A stretch of DNA of 41,705 nt from JALYNX01 sp044867525 (GTDB lineage Bacteria > Actinomycetota > Acidimicrobiia > Spongiisociales > ZC4RG35), in NCBI GenBank assembly GCA_044867525.1, contig JBIOVB010000115.1:1-41705 (forward strand), in the 5' to 3' direction. The notes beneath the pieces were generated by a model that saw only the letters and a program-made list of their open reading frames with translations, searched no databases and was not told the DNA's origin. Below are positions 22,974 to 30,463 of this stretch, in pieces; position 1 is the first letter of the stretch, and each line of letters starts with the position of its first letter. The position numbers and the translations under genes were made by a program.

Positions 22974-24326
22974 TCAGTTCCTCGAGGAAGAAGGGGACCC
23001 CCTCGGAGCGGGAGTGGAGACTGTGACGGTCGACTCGTCAGCCGGGGCACCGAGCAGGTTCTCCAGCAGCTCGCCGCTCTCACGCTCCGTCAGCCGTTGC
23101 AGGCGGAGCACCTGGGTCACCCGCATCCGATCCAGGTCGGCGATCAGCTTGGAGGCGCCACCGGTGGACGAGTCTGAGTAGGGGCGGAGGCTGATCAGAA
23201 GGAAGAGGGGGGCCGATCCCATGGTCCGTACCAGGTAGCGGATCAGCTGGATGCTGTCGTCGTCGGCCCATTGCAGGTCGTCGAGCATCAGGAGCACCGG
23301 GCGCTCCCGGGTGAGGGCGAGGATGGTGGTGGCCACCTCATCGAAGGTGTGCAGCATCTGTTCCTGGGGGGAGAGGCCCTCCGTGCGCTGGCTGCGACCG
23401 GAGATCGCTTCATGCGCCGCGTCGAGCTGCTCCCCGGCCCTGGCTTCACGGGCGACGGTGGCCATCTGCGGCGAGGTGAGGAGGGAGCGGAAGAGGAGGA
23501 ACGGGCCCCGCAGCTCTTCGTCGGCGCTCACATCGAGCACCCAGAAAGGCTGCTCCTGTGTGGTGGCGAGTTCGGCGGTGGCCTCCAACATCCGGGTCTT
23601 GCCGATCCCGGCCTCACCCTCGAGGACCACGGCCCGTAGCCCGGTGCTCGGGGTGGCCAGCAGTTGCTGGGTGACCACCTCCAGCTCCTTGGCCCGGCCC
23701 ACCACCGGCCCTTGGGCCCGAGCGGTGCTGGTGTCGAAAGCGGCGGCGGAGGCGGCTCGGGTCTCTCTGGTTACCCGCTCGATGTCGCCCTTGTCCCGCC
23801 ACAGGACTTCGAACAGTCGCCAGCGGTCGGGAAACCCTTTGAGCCAGAACAGGCCACGGTCGACGATCCGGGTGTCGGCCAGTGTTCCCACAAGGTCCTG
23901 GACCACCTGGGAGACCAGGATCTGACCACCCTGGGCCTTGTCCGCGACCCGGGAGGCGGCGTGGACTGCGGTCCCGTGGGCGTCGCCGGCGGACTGGGTC
24001 ACGTCGCCTGCGTTGAGGCCCATCCGCACCGACAGTGCTTGGTCGGGGTTGGCCCGGTTGTGCTCGGCGATGGCCCGTTGGATGGCGACCGCGGTCCCGA
24101 TCGCTTGGTTGGCGGATGTGAACAGGGCCATGAACCCGTCGCCCAGGGACTTGGTCTCCACGGCTCCGGCGATCTCCAGCCGGGAGCGGACCAGGTCGTC
24201 GTGGAGGCGAATGACCTCGTTGGCAACGGTGTCTCCGACCCGGACCCGGAGGTCGGTGGAACCCTCCAGATCCGTGAACAGGATCGTGAAGGTGCCCTGG
24301 ATTGTCGTTGTCTCCGCCTCGCTCAC
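22974..24326 (-). CDS. Upstream half of frameshifted cyclase/AAA/TPR regulator (class III cyclase and ATPase)
   Basis: This 450-residue frame has a class III cyclase domain (residues about 10-175) with metal Asp19 (FTDLEGST) and Asp63 (GDGFMALF), adenylyl-type Lys59 and Asp115, Arg126 and His122 in place of the usual Asn. An AAA/STAND-type ATPase follows, with Walker A GEAGIGKT at 237-244 and Walker B LLMLDD at 345-350. After GAPADESTV the frame turns into low-complexity TPAPRGSPSSSRN and stops at 22974, where the family sequence continues in another frame. Restoring one base near 23015-23027 would give a protein of about 1,220 residues, the usual length for this class. It is either a pseudogene or an assembly error. 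Confidence 0.75.
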   Translation of the reverse strand: MSEAETTTIQGTFTILFTDLEGSTDLRVRVGDTVANEVIRLHDDLVRSRLEIAGAVETKSLGDGFMALFTSANQAIGTAVAIQRAIAEHNRANPDQALSVRMGLNAGDVTQSAGDAHGTAVHAASRVADKAQGGQILVSQVVQDLVGTLADTRIVDRGLFWLKGFPDRWRLFEVLWRDKGDIERVTRETRAASAAAFDTSTARAQGPVVGRAKELEVVTQQLLATPSTGLRAVVLEGEAGIGKTRMLEATAELATTQEQPFWVLDVSADEELRGPFLLFRSLLTSPQMATVAREARAGEQLDAAHEAISGRSQRTEGLSPQEQMLHTFDEVATTILALTRERPVLLMLDDLQWADDDSIQLIRYLVRTMGSAPLFLLISLRPYSDSSTGGASKLIADLDRMRVTQVLRLQRLTERESGELLENLLGAPADESTVTVSTPAPRGSPSSSRN

Positions 24327-24426
24327 AAGGTGAGCACGTTACCGGTGGCGGTGGTGGTCAGACCTTGTTGGAGGGGACCAAGTTGGGCGCCGTCCCCGGC
24401 TGCATGATGACACCCAGGTATTGTCG

Positions 24427-25329
24427 ATGGACCGCCAGGAGGGTGAGTTGGAGATCGGTTTCATTGGTCTCGGCGACATGGGTCAGGGAATCGTTCCCCG
24501 CTTACTGGCGGCCGGTCATGGAGTCACCGGTTGGAATCGAACCGCCGCCAAGGCGAAGCCGCTCCACGAGCTCGGCATGGCCTGGGCCGATACCCCCCGC
24601 GAGGTCGCCGGAAAGAGCGAGCTGGTGTTCTCGATCGTCACCGACGGGGCAGCCGTCCGTTCCGTGGCTCTGGGCGATGATGGGGTCATCGGTGGACTGC
24701 GAGCCGGCTCCGTGTACGCCGACATGAGCACCATCGACCCGGACGTGACCCGTGACATCGGCTCCGAGTTCGCCGCGATGGGCCTCACCATGCTCGATAC
24801 ACCGATCTCGGGGAGTCCGATCACCCTGGAGCAGGGAAGCGCTTCCATAATGGTCGGAGGCGACCGGGCCGGCTTCGACCAGGTAGAGCCGGTGCTCTAC
24901 GACATCGGGTCAAAGGTCAGCTACATCGGGGAACGCGGTTCAGCGGTCCAGATGAAGGTCGCCGTGAACCTCACGCTCATCGTGGAGATGGTCGCCTTCT
25001 GCGAATCCGTGGCCCTCGCCGAGAAGGGCGGCGTGGCCCGTGAGGTCGCTGTCGACGCCATGCTGAAAAGTGTGGTCGCCTCCCCGGTGATGGGCTATCG
25101 GGGGCCGTTCATCCTCGAAGGGGGTATGCCCAACAAGCCCCTGGCCGACGTCGGCTTGCAGCAGAAGGACATGCTGCTCGCCCTCGAGGTTGCTCGTCGT
25201 CAGGGCTCGCCGGCACCACTCGGCGCTGTGGCCAACGAGTTGCTCAACGCATGCCGGGGCCGGGGACTCGAGCATCGCGACTTCGTTACCGTCTTCGACA
25301 TCTACCACTTTCTCAGCGGGATGTCCTGA
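24427..25329 (+). CDS. NAD(P)-dependent oxidoreductase of the 3-hydroxyisobutyrate dehydrogenase family
   Basis: The 300-residue product is read from the ATG at 24427; a TTG two codons earlier is also possible. It has the Rossmann motif GFIGLGDMG (residues 11-19), NRT after the second strand (Asn-Arg suggests NADP), the substrate-binding DTPISGSP and the catalytic Lys in QMKVAVNLTL. These beta-hydroxyacid dehydrogenases oxidise small 3-hydroxyacids or reduce semialdehydes. It begins a three-gene operon, with its stop overlapping the cupin start by one base. No CAATCGTTTG operator is seen upstream, unlike the neighbouring catabolic units. A paralogue lies at 30464-31387. Confidence 0.88.
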   Translation: MDRQEGELEIGFIGLGDMGQGIVPRLLAAGHGVTGWNRTAAKAKPLHELGMAWADTPREVAGKSELVFSIVTDGAAVRSVALGDDGVIGGLRAGSVYADMSTIDPDVTRDIGSEFAAMGLTMLDTPISGSPITLEQGSASIMVGGDRAGFDQVEPVLYDIGSKVSYIGERGSAVQMKVAVNLTLIVEMVAFCESVALAEKGGVAREVAVDAMLKSVVASPVMGYRGPFILEGGMPNKPLADVGLQQKDMLLALEVARRQGSPAPLGAVANELLNACRGRGLEHRDFVTVFDIYHFLSGMS

Positions 25330-25727
25330 TGGAGCCCTACCGAACCAGGCTCGACGCAGTCCCCCTGGTCACGGGTCTTCGCAAGAATGAGGGCTGGATC
25401 GATATGCAGGTCCAGTTCCTCGTGGACAAGCACAGCGCGGGCTCCGAGGACTTCCTTCTGGGCTGGACGGTGCTCCCACCAGGGGCGCGACATGATCGCC
25501 ATCGTCATCACGATGCCGACGAGTTCTTCATCGTCCTCCAGGGCACGGGCATGATCTACACCGACGAGGGGCGCGAGACGGCGGGAAAGGGAGACGTCGT
25601 GTTCACCCCTCGTGGCCACTGGCACGGGTTCGACAACACCGGCGACGAGGACGTGATCCTGGTTTGGGGATGGAGCGGGGCAGGCTCGCTCGAAGACACC
25701 GGGTACCAGGCAGAGGAGGGCTCCTGA
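25329..25727 (+). CDS. Cupin-domain protein
   Basis: The 132-residue product is a single-domain cupin. Motif 1 is HRHHDADEFFIVLQGTG (His-x-His...Glu, with Gly at the end) and motif 2 is PRGHWHGFDN, giving likely metal ligands His, His, Glu and His. The ATG at 25329 overlaps the TGA of the dehydrogenase. Cupins of this size can be isomerases, dioxygenases or simple binding proteins. In this operon a role on a keto- or ring-derived intermediate is plausible but not shown. Confidence 0.87.
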   Translation: MEPYRTRLDAVPLVTGLRKNEGWIDMQVQFLVDKHSAGSEDFLLGWTVLPPGARHDRHRHHDADEFFIVLQGTGMIYTDEGRETAGKGDVVFTPRGHWHGFDNTGDEDVILVWGWSGAGSLEDTGYQAEEGS

Positions 25728-26416
25728 CCAATACCGCCTGGGAGAGCCCGGCCGTGCGCGAGGGGATGCGTCGAATGCTGGGCCTTCGATCCGAGCACCT
25801 CGCCAGAGGAGACCGGGCCATTGGTTGGAAGCTTGGATTCGGAGCGCCGTTCTGGTTGGAGAAGTTCGCCCTGGATGGCCCTCTCGTCGGCTTCCTCCCT
25901 GCGTCGAGACGGCATGAGCCGGGAGCGATGGTTTCCTGTGAGGGCTGGGCGAACGCGGTCGCCGAGCCCGAGATCGCGGTCTATCTCTCCGACGACGTCG
26001 TCGACCCGGCGATGGTGACAGCCGCGATCTCGGGAATGGGTCCAGCCATCGAGCTCGCCGACGTTTTCCCGCCACCGGAGGACATAGCGGACGTGCTCGG
26101 TGGCAACATTTTTCACCGTGCGGTGATCCTCGGAGCGCCGGATCCCTCGCGCAGGGATGGGGACGCCGGCGGTATGCGAGCCCGGGTCATACGGGGCCCG
26201 TCACAAGTTGCCGACACCACCGATCTGGAGAGCCTGACCGGGCCGATCGTTGCCACCCTCGCACATGCTGCCGAGTTGCTATTGGCGGCCGGGGAGACCC
26301 TTCGGGCCGGCGAGGTGGTCATCATGGGCTCCGTTGTCCCGCCGATTCCGATTCAACCGGGCGACACGGTCACCTTCGACTTGTCTCCCCTGCTCCCGAT
26401 CTCGGTGCGGGTATAG
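25724..26416 (+). CDS. 2-keto-4-pentenoate hydratase / fumarylacetoacetate hydrolase-family protein
   Basis: The product has about 230 residues from a CTG at 25724 that overlaps the cupin stop (CTGA). This start matches the usual N-terminus, with ESPAVREGMRRML shortly after Met. A GTG at 25754 is the next option, and the frame is open upstream to 25664. Family signatures are IGWKLGFG, AEPEIAVYLSDDV (with the metal-binding Glu pair of the fold), MGPAIELADV and GNIFHRAVILG. Such enzymes hydrate 2-hydroxypentadienoates or cleave/decarboxylate 2-oxo acids late in meta-cleavage pathways. The context with dehydrogenase and cupin supports a degradation role. Confidence 0.85.
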   Translation: MTNTAWESPAVREGMRRMLGLRSEHLARGDRAIGWKLGFGAPFWLEKFALDGPLVGFLPASRRHEPGAMVSCEGWANAVAEPEIAVYLSDDVVDPAMVTAAISGMGPAIELADVFPPPEDIADVLGGNIFHRAVILGAPDPSRRDGDAGGMRARVIRGPSQVADTTDLESLTGPIVATLAHAAELLLAAGETLRAGEVVIMGSVVPPIPIQPGDTVTFDLSPLLPISVRV

Positions 26417-26468
26417 CGCGGAGTCTGGAGAGGGACCTCTCTCGCCTATTGCAGGACAGCGCTCCGCG
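26417..26468. terminator. Possible bidirectional stem-loop between convergent genes
   Basis: CGCGGAG at 26417-26423 pairs with CTCCGCG at 26462-26468, and inside lies a small hairpin GAGAGG/CCTCTC. It lies between the hydratase stop and the stop of the convergent carboxymuconolactone-decarboxylase-like gene. There is no U-run, so support is modest. Confidence 0.35.
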
Positions 26469-26475
26469 ACGTCGG

Positions 26476-27105
26476 TCAGGCGTTGGCCCAGTAGTCCTCG
26501 GAGGCCTTGGTGGCGGCGAGAGTGTCTGCATCCTCGAATCCGGGTGCCATCGAAGCCGAGGTGCCTGCCATCACCTGGTGATGGTCGATGTCGAGCAAGC
26601 GCAGCCAGCTTTGCTGACCCATGGTGAGGCCGACGAAGCAACCGAGCTCGACGAGCTCGGCCTCACTGAAGCTGGCATACATCCGATCCCAGAACCCGTC
26701 GTCGGTGTCCAGGTGCCAGGTGATGGCCTCGGCATAGGCAAGAGCCGCCTTCTGCCTGTCGTCGTATTGTTGGGAGGACTCGAAGTTGAGGAGGTCGTCG
26801 TACTTGCCCTCCGAGAGCCCGAGCTTCCTGCCCTGTTCGGATCGCTGGTTCCCGCAGTATTCGCACTTCACGGAACGGGATACGTACACCCGGCAGAGCT
26901 CTTTGATGTCATGGTCCACGATCCCGTCGCGAAACAGGTCCTTCCAGCTATTGGCGAAGAACCAGAAGGCGTTTGGCACATGGGCGCGGATCGCCGAGCT
27001 CTCGGGGCGGGGGGTCCCCTCTCGGGCACAACGCTCCATCTCGGCGCGCATGTCCGATGTCATGTCGTCGAGTGGCACATAGCTGATTCGCTGCTTGGCG
27101 GCCAT
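26476..27105 (-). CDS. Carboxymuconolactone decarboxylase-family (AhpD-like) protein
   Basis: The 209-residue product starts at ATG 27105, with AAAGGAC six bases upstream. The CMD/AhpD core spans about 40-190: KELCRVYVSRSVKCEYC, with Cys81 and Cys84 as a CxxC pair. In AhpD-type members a His follows four residues after the second Cys; here Arg88 stands there (CEYCGNQR), so the peroxidase proton relay is altered. Members act as gamma-carboxymuconolactone decarboxylases or thiol peroxidases. The gene has its own CAATCGTTTG operator at 27155-27164 and belongs to the LacI regulon. Confidence 0.85.
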   Translation of the reverse strand: MAAKQRISYVPLDDMTSDMRAEMERCAREGTPRPESSAIRAHVPNAFWFFANSWKDLFRDGIVDHDIKELCRVYVSRSVKCEYCGNQRSEQGRKLGLSEGKYDDLLNFESSQQYDDRQKAALAYAEAITWHLDTDDGFWDRMYASFSEAELVELGCFVGLTMGQQSWLRLLDIDHHQVMAGTSASMAPGFEDADTLAATKASEDYWANA

Positions 27106-27154
27106 GGGGTGTCCTTTCGCGATGACGGTTCGAGTTTAGGCGAGTCCGATCCAG

Positions 27155-27164
27155 CAAACGATTG
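27155..27164 (-). promoter_or_regulatory. LacI-type operator CAATCGTTTG before the CMD-family gene
   Basis: CAAACGATTG on the plus strand (CAATCGTTTG on the transcribed strand), 49 bases upstream of the CMD-family ATG. It is identical over ten bases to four other sites in this locus. Confidence 0.7.
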
Positions 27165-27188
27165 TGGGCACGGTCCCGGTCGGCTCGG

Positions 27189-28091
27189 CTAGCGCTGGAT
27201 CCCGATCAGGGTCACTCCGATCGCGACCAGGACCACACTGGCTGCCACCCATCCGTCGATTCGCTCCTCGTCCCGGATGAACACCCAGCCCAGCACCAGG
27301 GCGAAGATGCCCTGTGTCCCCTGGAGCACGCCGACCAGCCAGGCGTCGAGATAGGAGAAGGCAGCGAACTGGGTGAGGAGAGCCCCGCTCATCGCGACGC
27401 CGGCGGCCACGAACCACCAAGGGATCCGTCTGAAGTTCTCCCTCGCTCGCCGCCCGATGCGGCCGGCGAGGGTGTCGATGGTGACCACCACGGTGAAGGC
27501 GGTGATCGAGCCGATCAGGGCGCCGAGCACCGCATCGTCGTAGCGAAGTAGCCCCCATTTCTTGACGACGAACCCGAGGCCGAAGAACACGGGCGCCGCG
27601 GCGGCGAAGATGAAGCCAAGCCGTCGGGTTCTCGGGTCTGCCGGAGCGGCTATGCCGTCGAGTAACGAGGTGGGTGTCGCCCTGGCCCGGACCAGAGCGA
27701 GGAGACCGGCGATGACGACTAGCCCACCCACCGCGTCGAGAACCTCGACGCTTTCACCGAGCACGAGCCAACCGGCGACCGCGGCTACTAGCGGGCTCCC
27801 CGTCATGAAGGCGCTGCTCCGAGTGGCTCCCACCAGTCGGACTGCTCGCAGATTGGCGAAGCGACCCATGAGGGAGCCCAGGAGCCCGCCCACTGCAAGA
27901 CCGATCACACCGGCGGTGCTCCACGGCGGGGCAGTGACGGTGAGCGAGATCAGCCCCAGAACGAGCACATTGACCAGGATCGACATCAGCAGCCCGTCGT
28001 CTTGGGGGCGGTGCCGCTGACCGATGCGGGCGAGCACCGATCCGGTCGCGAAGAGCGCGCCTGTGGCCAGGCCGAGTACGACCCCGATCAA
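27189..28091 (-). CDS. DMT-superfamily (EamA-type) transporter
   Basis: The product has 300 residues from a TTG at 28091, four bases after the hydrolase stop. The frame is open upstream to 28232, but that part only overlaps the hydrolase gene in another frame and is polar. Ten hydrophobic helices form two EamA-like halves; GATRSSAFMTGSPLVAAVAGWLVLGESV and LQGTQGIFALVLGWVFIRDEERI are typical of the end of each half. DMT carriers export or import small metabolites. Co-transcription with the hydrolase under the operator at 29308 makes a pathway intermediate or product a likely substrate. Confidence 0.85.
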   Translation of the reverse strand: MIGVVLGLATGALFATGSVLARIGQRHRPQDDGLLMSILVNVLVLGLISLTVTAPPWSTAGVIGLAVGGLLGSLMGRFANLRAVRLVGATRSSAFMTGSPLVAAVAGWLVLGESVEVLDAVGGLVVIAGLLALVRARATPTSLLDGIAAPADPRTRRLGFIFAAAAPVFFGLGFVVKKWGLLRYDDAVLGALIGSITAFTVVVTIDTLAGRIGRRARENFRRIPWWFVAAGVAMSGALLTQFAAFSYLDAWLVGVLQGTQGIFALVLGWVFIRDEERIDGWVAASVVLVAIGVTLIGIQR

Positions 28092-28095
28092 GTTC

Positions 28096-29244
28096 TCACT
28101 CGTCTCTCCGGCCGGCGGTGAGCTTCTCATCCAGCCAGCGGAAGCTGGCCGGGCCCCAATCGGACTGATATCTGAACGCGCAGTGCCCGGCATCGCTGTA
28201 GATGCGGGCGGATCGCTGGGCGGGGGGGCCACTCTCCAACATGAAGTAGATGTTGCCGATCGGAGCGAGGTGGTCGTGCCTGCCGTTGATCATGAACACC
28301 GGCTGGGTGATCCGGTCGACCAGGCCGAGCTCGGACAACGCCCAGGTCTCGAATCGCTGCTCTTCCTGCTCCCGGGTCGTAGGACTGAACGACGGCGGAC
28401 CGTCGGGCTCCCCGAAGCGCCACTGCGCCCGCCGATTGGCGTGTGCCACGAAGTCGTCCATCTCGTCATCGCTCATCCGGTACCCGAAGGGATGCCCGGC
28501 ATTGGCCACCACGGCACCGACCTTTTCGGGCGCGGTGCCCGCCAGCTGCAACACCGAGTACCCACCACGGCTTATCCCGAAGGCGCCGATGCGACCGCTA
28601 TCTACCTCGGGCCGTGATGCCAGGTAGTCGACCGCCGCCTCCCACGCCGACACCGAGTCCGGAGACCAGGGGAACGGGTTCTCGCCGGTGGCCGGCCCGT
28701 CCATCACCACCGAGGCCAGGCCGTTTTCGAGGGCGAGCTCGGCTGCCCAGCCGCGGTCCTCCTTGAATACGTCGGCGCCGCACATGATCAGCACAGCCGG
28801 CACCGGCCCTTGGGCGTCCTTGGGTGAACGAAAATGCACGCGCACCTCACGACCGTGATGAGGGACGTCGACCACTTCGAGCGGAGGATCGAGATGGGCG
28901 CTCGCCTTGCGGTAGGCGCGTGCGCACGCCTCGCTGATCGCAGCTTTGACGTCGCTGATCTCACCCGGGAACCGACCGATGGCGTAGTAGGTCTTTGCTT
29001 GGAGGAATGAGCGGCGAGCGGAGTCGTGATCACCCTGGGCCTCATGACGATCGCCCACTTCTTCATGCTTTTCCCCGACGCTCTGCCAGATCGGTACCCA
29101 GACATCCTGCGTGGTGCCCTCGAGCCGGGCAACGGTCGCTCGTAACTCGTCGAGGTCGTCGATCATGCTCAACCAGCGTCGGTAGAACCCGCCGTGCTCG
29201 ACGACGAACGGATCCTCGGATGGGGCGAAACCGAGGTCTGTCAT
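28096..29244 (-). CDS. Alpha/beta hydrolase resembling 2,6-dihydroxypseudooxynicotine hydrolase / FrsA group
   Basis: The 382-residue product has an N-terminal helical domain (about 1-125; 'ARRSFLQAKTYYAIGRFPG' is typical of the group) and then an alpha/beta hydrolase domain. The nucleophile is Ser225 in GISRGGYS, the acid is Asp324 in NGRHDHLAP and the base is His354 in DAGHCAF. The best-known relative with this layout is the C-C bond hydrolase of nicotine breakdown; others are esterases or peptidases. AAGGGAG lies five bases before the ATG. It is the first gene of a unit with the DMT transporter and has a LacI-type operator 63 bases upstream. Confidence 0.85.
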   Translation of the reverse strand: MTDLGFAPSEDPFVVEHGGFYRRWLSMIDDLDELRATVARLEGTTQDVWVPIWQSVGEKHEEVGDRHEAQGDHDSARRSFLQAKTYYAIGRFPGEISDVKAAISEACARAYRKASAHLDPPLEVVDVPHHGREVRVHFRSPKDAQGPVPAVLIMCGADVFKEDRGWAAELALENGLASVVMDGPATGENPFPWSPDSVSAWEAAVDYLASRPEVDSGRIGAFGISRGGYSVLQLAGTAPEKVGAVVANAGHPFGYRMSDDEMDDFVAHANRRAQWRFGEPDGPPSFSPTTREQEEQRFETWALSELGLVDRITQPVFMINGRHDHLAPIGNIYFMLESGPPAQRSARIYSDAGHCAFRYQSDWGPASFRWLDEKLTAGRRDE

Positions 29245-29307
29245 ACGTGCTCCCTTCGCTCAGATCGACGAGGTGAAATACCTACCGACTTGTTTTGTCT
29301 GTGCTTG

Positions 29308-29317
29308 CAATCGTTTG
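29308..29317. promoter_or_regulatory. LacI-type operator CAATCGTTTG in the hydrolase/LacI divergent promoter
   Basis: CAATCGTTTG (within TGCAATCGTTTGTAGC) lies 63 bases from the hydrolase ATG and 81 bases from the LacI-family ATG. It can serve both directions and would allow autoregulation of the regulator. Confidence 0.75.
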
Positions 29318-29398
29318 TAGCAGATCTCGAGGATGGAGGGCACCCACCCCGTCGTTCACCGGTAAGCTGCGATCAGCGACCAGGGCCCCAAGGCGGAC

Positions 29399-30427
29399 AT
29401 GACGAAAAGGGTGACATTGCGAGACGTCGCCCAGGCGGCGGACGTTCACATTTCGACCGCTTCGCGCGCCCTCAATCCGGAGACACGTTCGATCGTGAAC
29501 CGGGACACTGTCGAGCGGGTATTGGAGACTGCCGCCAGACTCGGGTACCGGCCACACCCCCTCGCCCAGGGCCTGCGCACCAACCGGACAATGTCGGTCG
29601 GCATGGTCATACCGGACATCGAGAACCCCCTCTTCGGCCCGATAGTTGCCGGAGTCGGGCAAGTCCTCGGGAGCGAGGGCTATTCGCTCCTCATCACCAA
29701 CACCGATATCAGCGAGAGCCAGACCAGTGTCGCAGTGGAAGCTCTGGTCGAGCGCCGTGTTGACGGAATGATCCTGGCTACTGCGTCACGCTCTGACGAC
29801 GTCATCAGGGACCTCGTCGAGCGAGGTGTCCACGTGGTCCTGGTCAACCGTTCGACCGAAGGGATGCTCGTGCCCGCCATCCTCGGAGATGACCTCACGG
29901 GGATCGGTCTCGCAGTTGACCACCTCGCCCAGCTCGGGCACCGTCGTATCGGTCACGTGGCCGGGCCGCAACATCTTTCGACCGGTCTCGGCCGGCATCA
30001 GGCCTTCCTCACCCGTATGCAGTCCCTGAATCTCGAGGTGGACTCGTCTGCGGTCGAGGAGTCCACGTGGTATCAGGTGGACCCCGGGTACAAGGCGGCG
30101 CGGACCCTCCTGGAGCGTCGTCCCGACCTCACCGCGATCGTGGCAGCCAACGATCTGATCGCCCTCGGGTGCTATCAGGCGGTCCGTGCCCTGGGATTGG
30201 AGGTGGGTGCCGACGTGTCGATCACCGGGTACAACGACATCCCACTTCTCGACCTGATGCAGCCTCCGATGACCTCGGTGCGAGTGCCCTACCGCCAGAT
30301 GGGGGTGGAGGCGGCGAACACGCTGTTGCCGATGATGGCTTCCGGAGCGCCTGCTGCCCGGCCGATCTCGATCCGCCTCACCCCGGTGTTGTCGGTCAGA
30401 GAGTCGACGGCACCACCGCGCCGTTAG
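29399..30427 (+). CDS. LacI-family transcriptional regulator of the catabolic locus
   Basis: The 342-residue product has an N-terminal LacI helix-turn-helix (VTLRDVAQAADVHISTASRALN) and hinge (GYRPHPLAQGLRTNRT, about 48-63). A periplasmic-binding-like effector domain follows (SVGMVIPDIENPLFGPIVAGV, then GHRRIGHVAGP and VSITGYNDIPLLDLMQPPMTSVR). The hinge Leu that opens the DNA minor groove is in the 'LAQGL' segment. Members bind near-palindromes with a central CG, and five identical CAATCGTTTG sites surround this gene, so it is the natural candidate to control them. The effector is unknown, presumably the imported compound or a metabolite. Confidence 0.93.
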   Translation: MTKRVTLRDVAQAADVHISTASRALNPETRSIVNRDTVERVLETAARLGYRPHPLAQGLRTNRTMSVGMVIPDIENPLFGPIVAGVGQVLGSEGYSLLITNTDISESQTSVAVEALVERRVDGMILATASRSDDVIRDLVERGVHVVLVNRSTEGMLVPAILGDDLTGIGLAVDHLAQLGHRRIGHVAGPQHLSTGLGRHQAFLTRMQSLNLEVDSSAVEESTWYQVDPGYKAARTLLERRPDLTAIVAANDLIALGCYQAVRALGLEVGADVSITGYNDIPLLDLMQPPMTSVRVPYRQMGVEAANTLLPMMASGAPAARPISIRLTPVLSVRESTAPPRR

Positions 30428-30434
30428 TTGGCGT

Positions 30435-30454
30435 CATCGAGGAGGCCCTCGATG
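30435..30454. terminator. 8-bp stem-loop between convergent LacI and dehydrogenase genes
   Basis: CATCGAGG (30435-30442) and CCTCGATG (30447-30454) are perfect complements around an AGGC loop, in the 36-base gap between two convergent stops. No U-run follows on either strand, so it may work with Rho or simply block read-through. Confidence 0.45.
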
Positions 30455-30463
30455 GTTGGCGTG

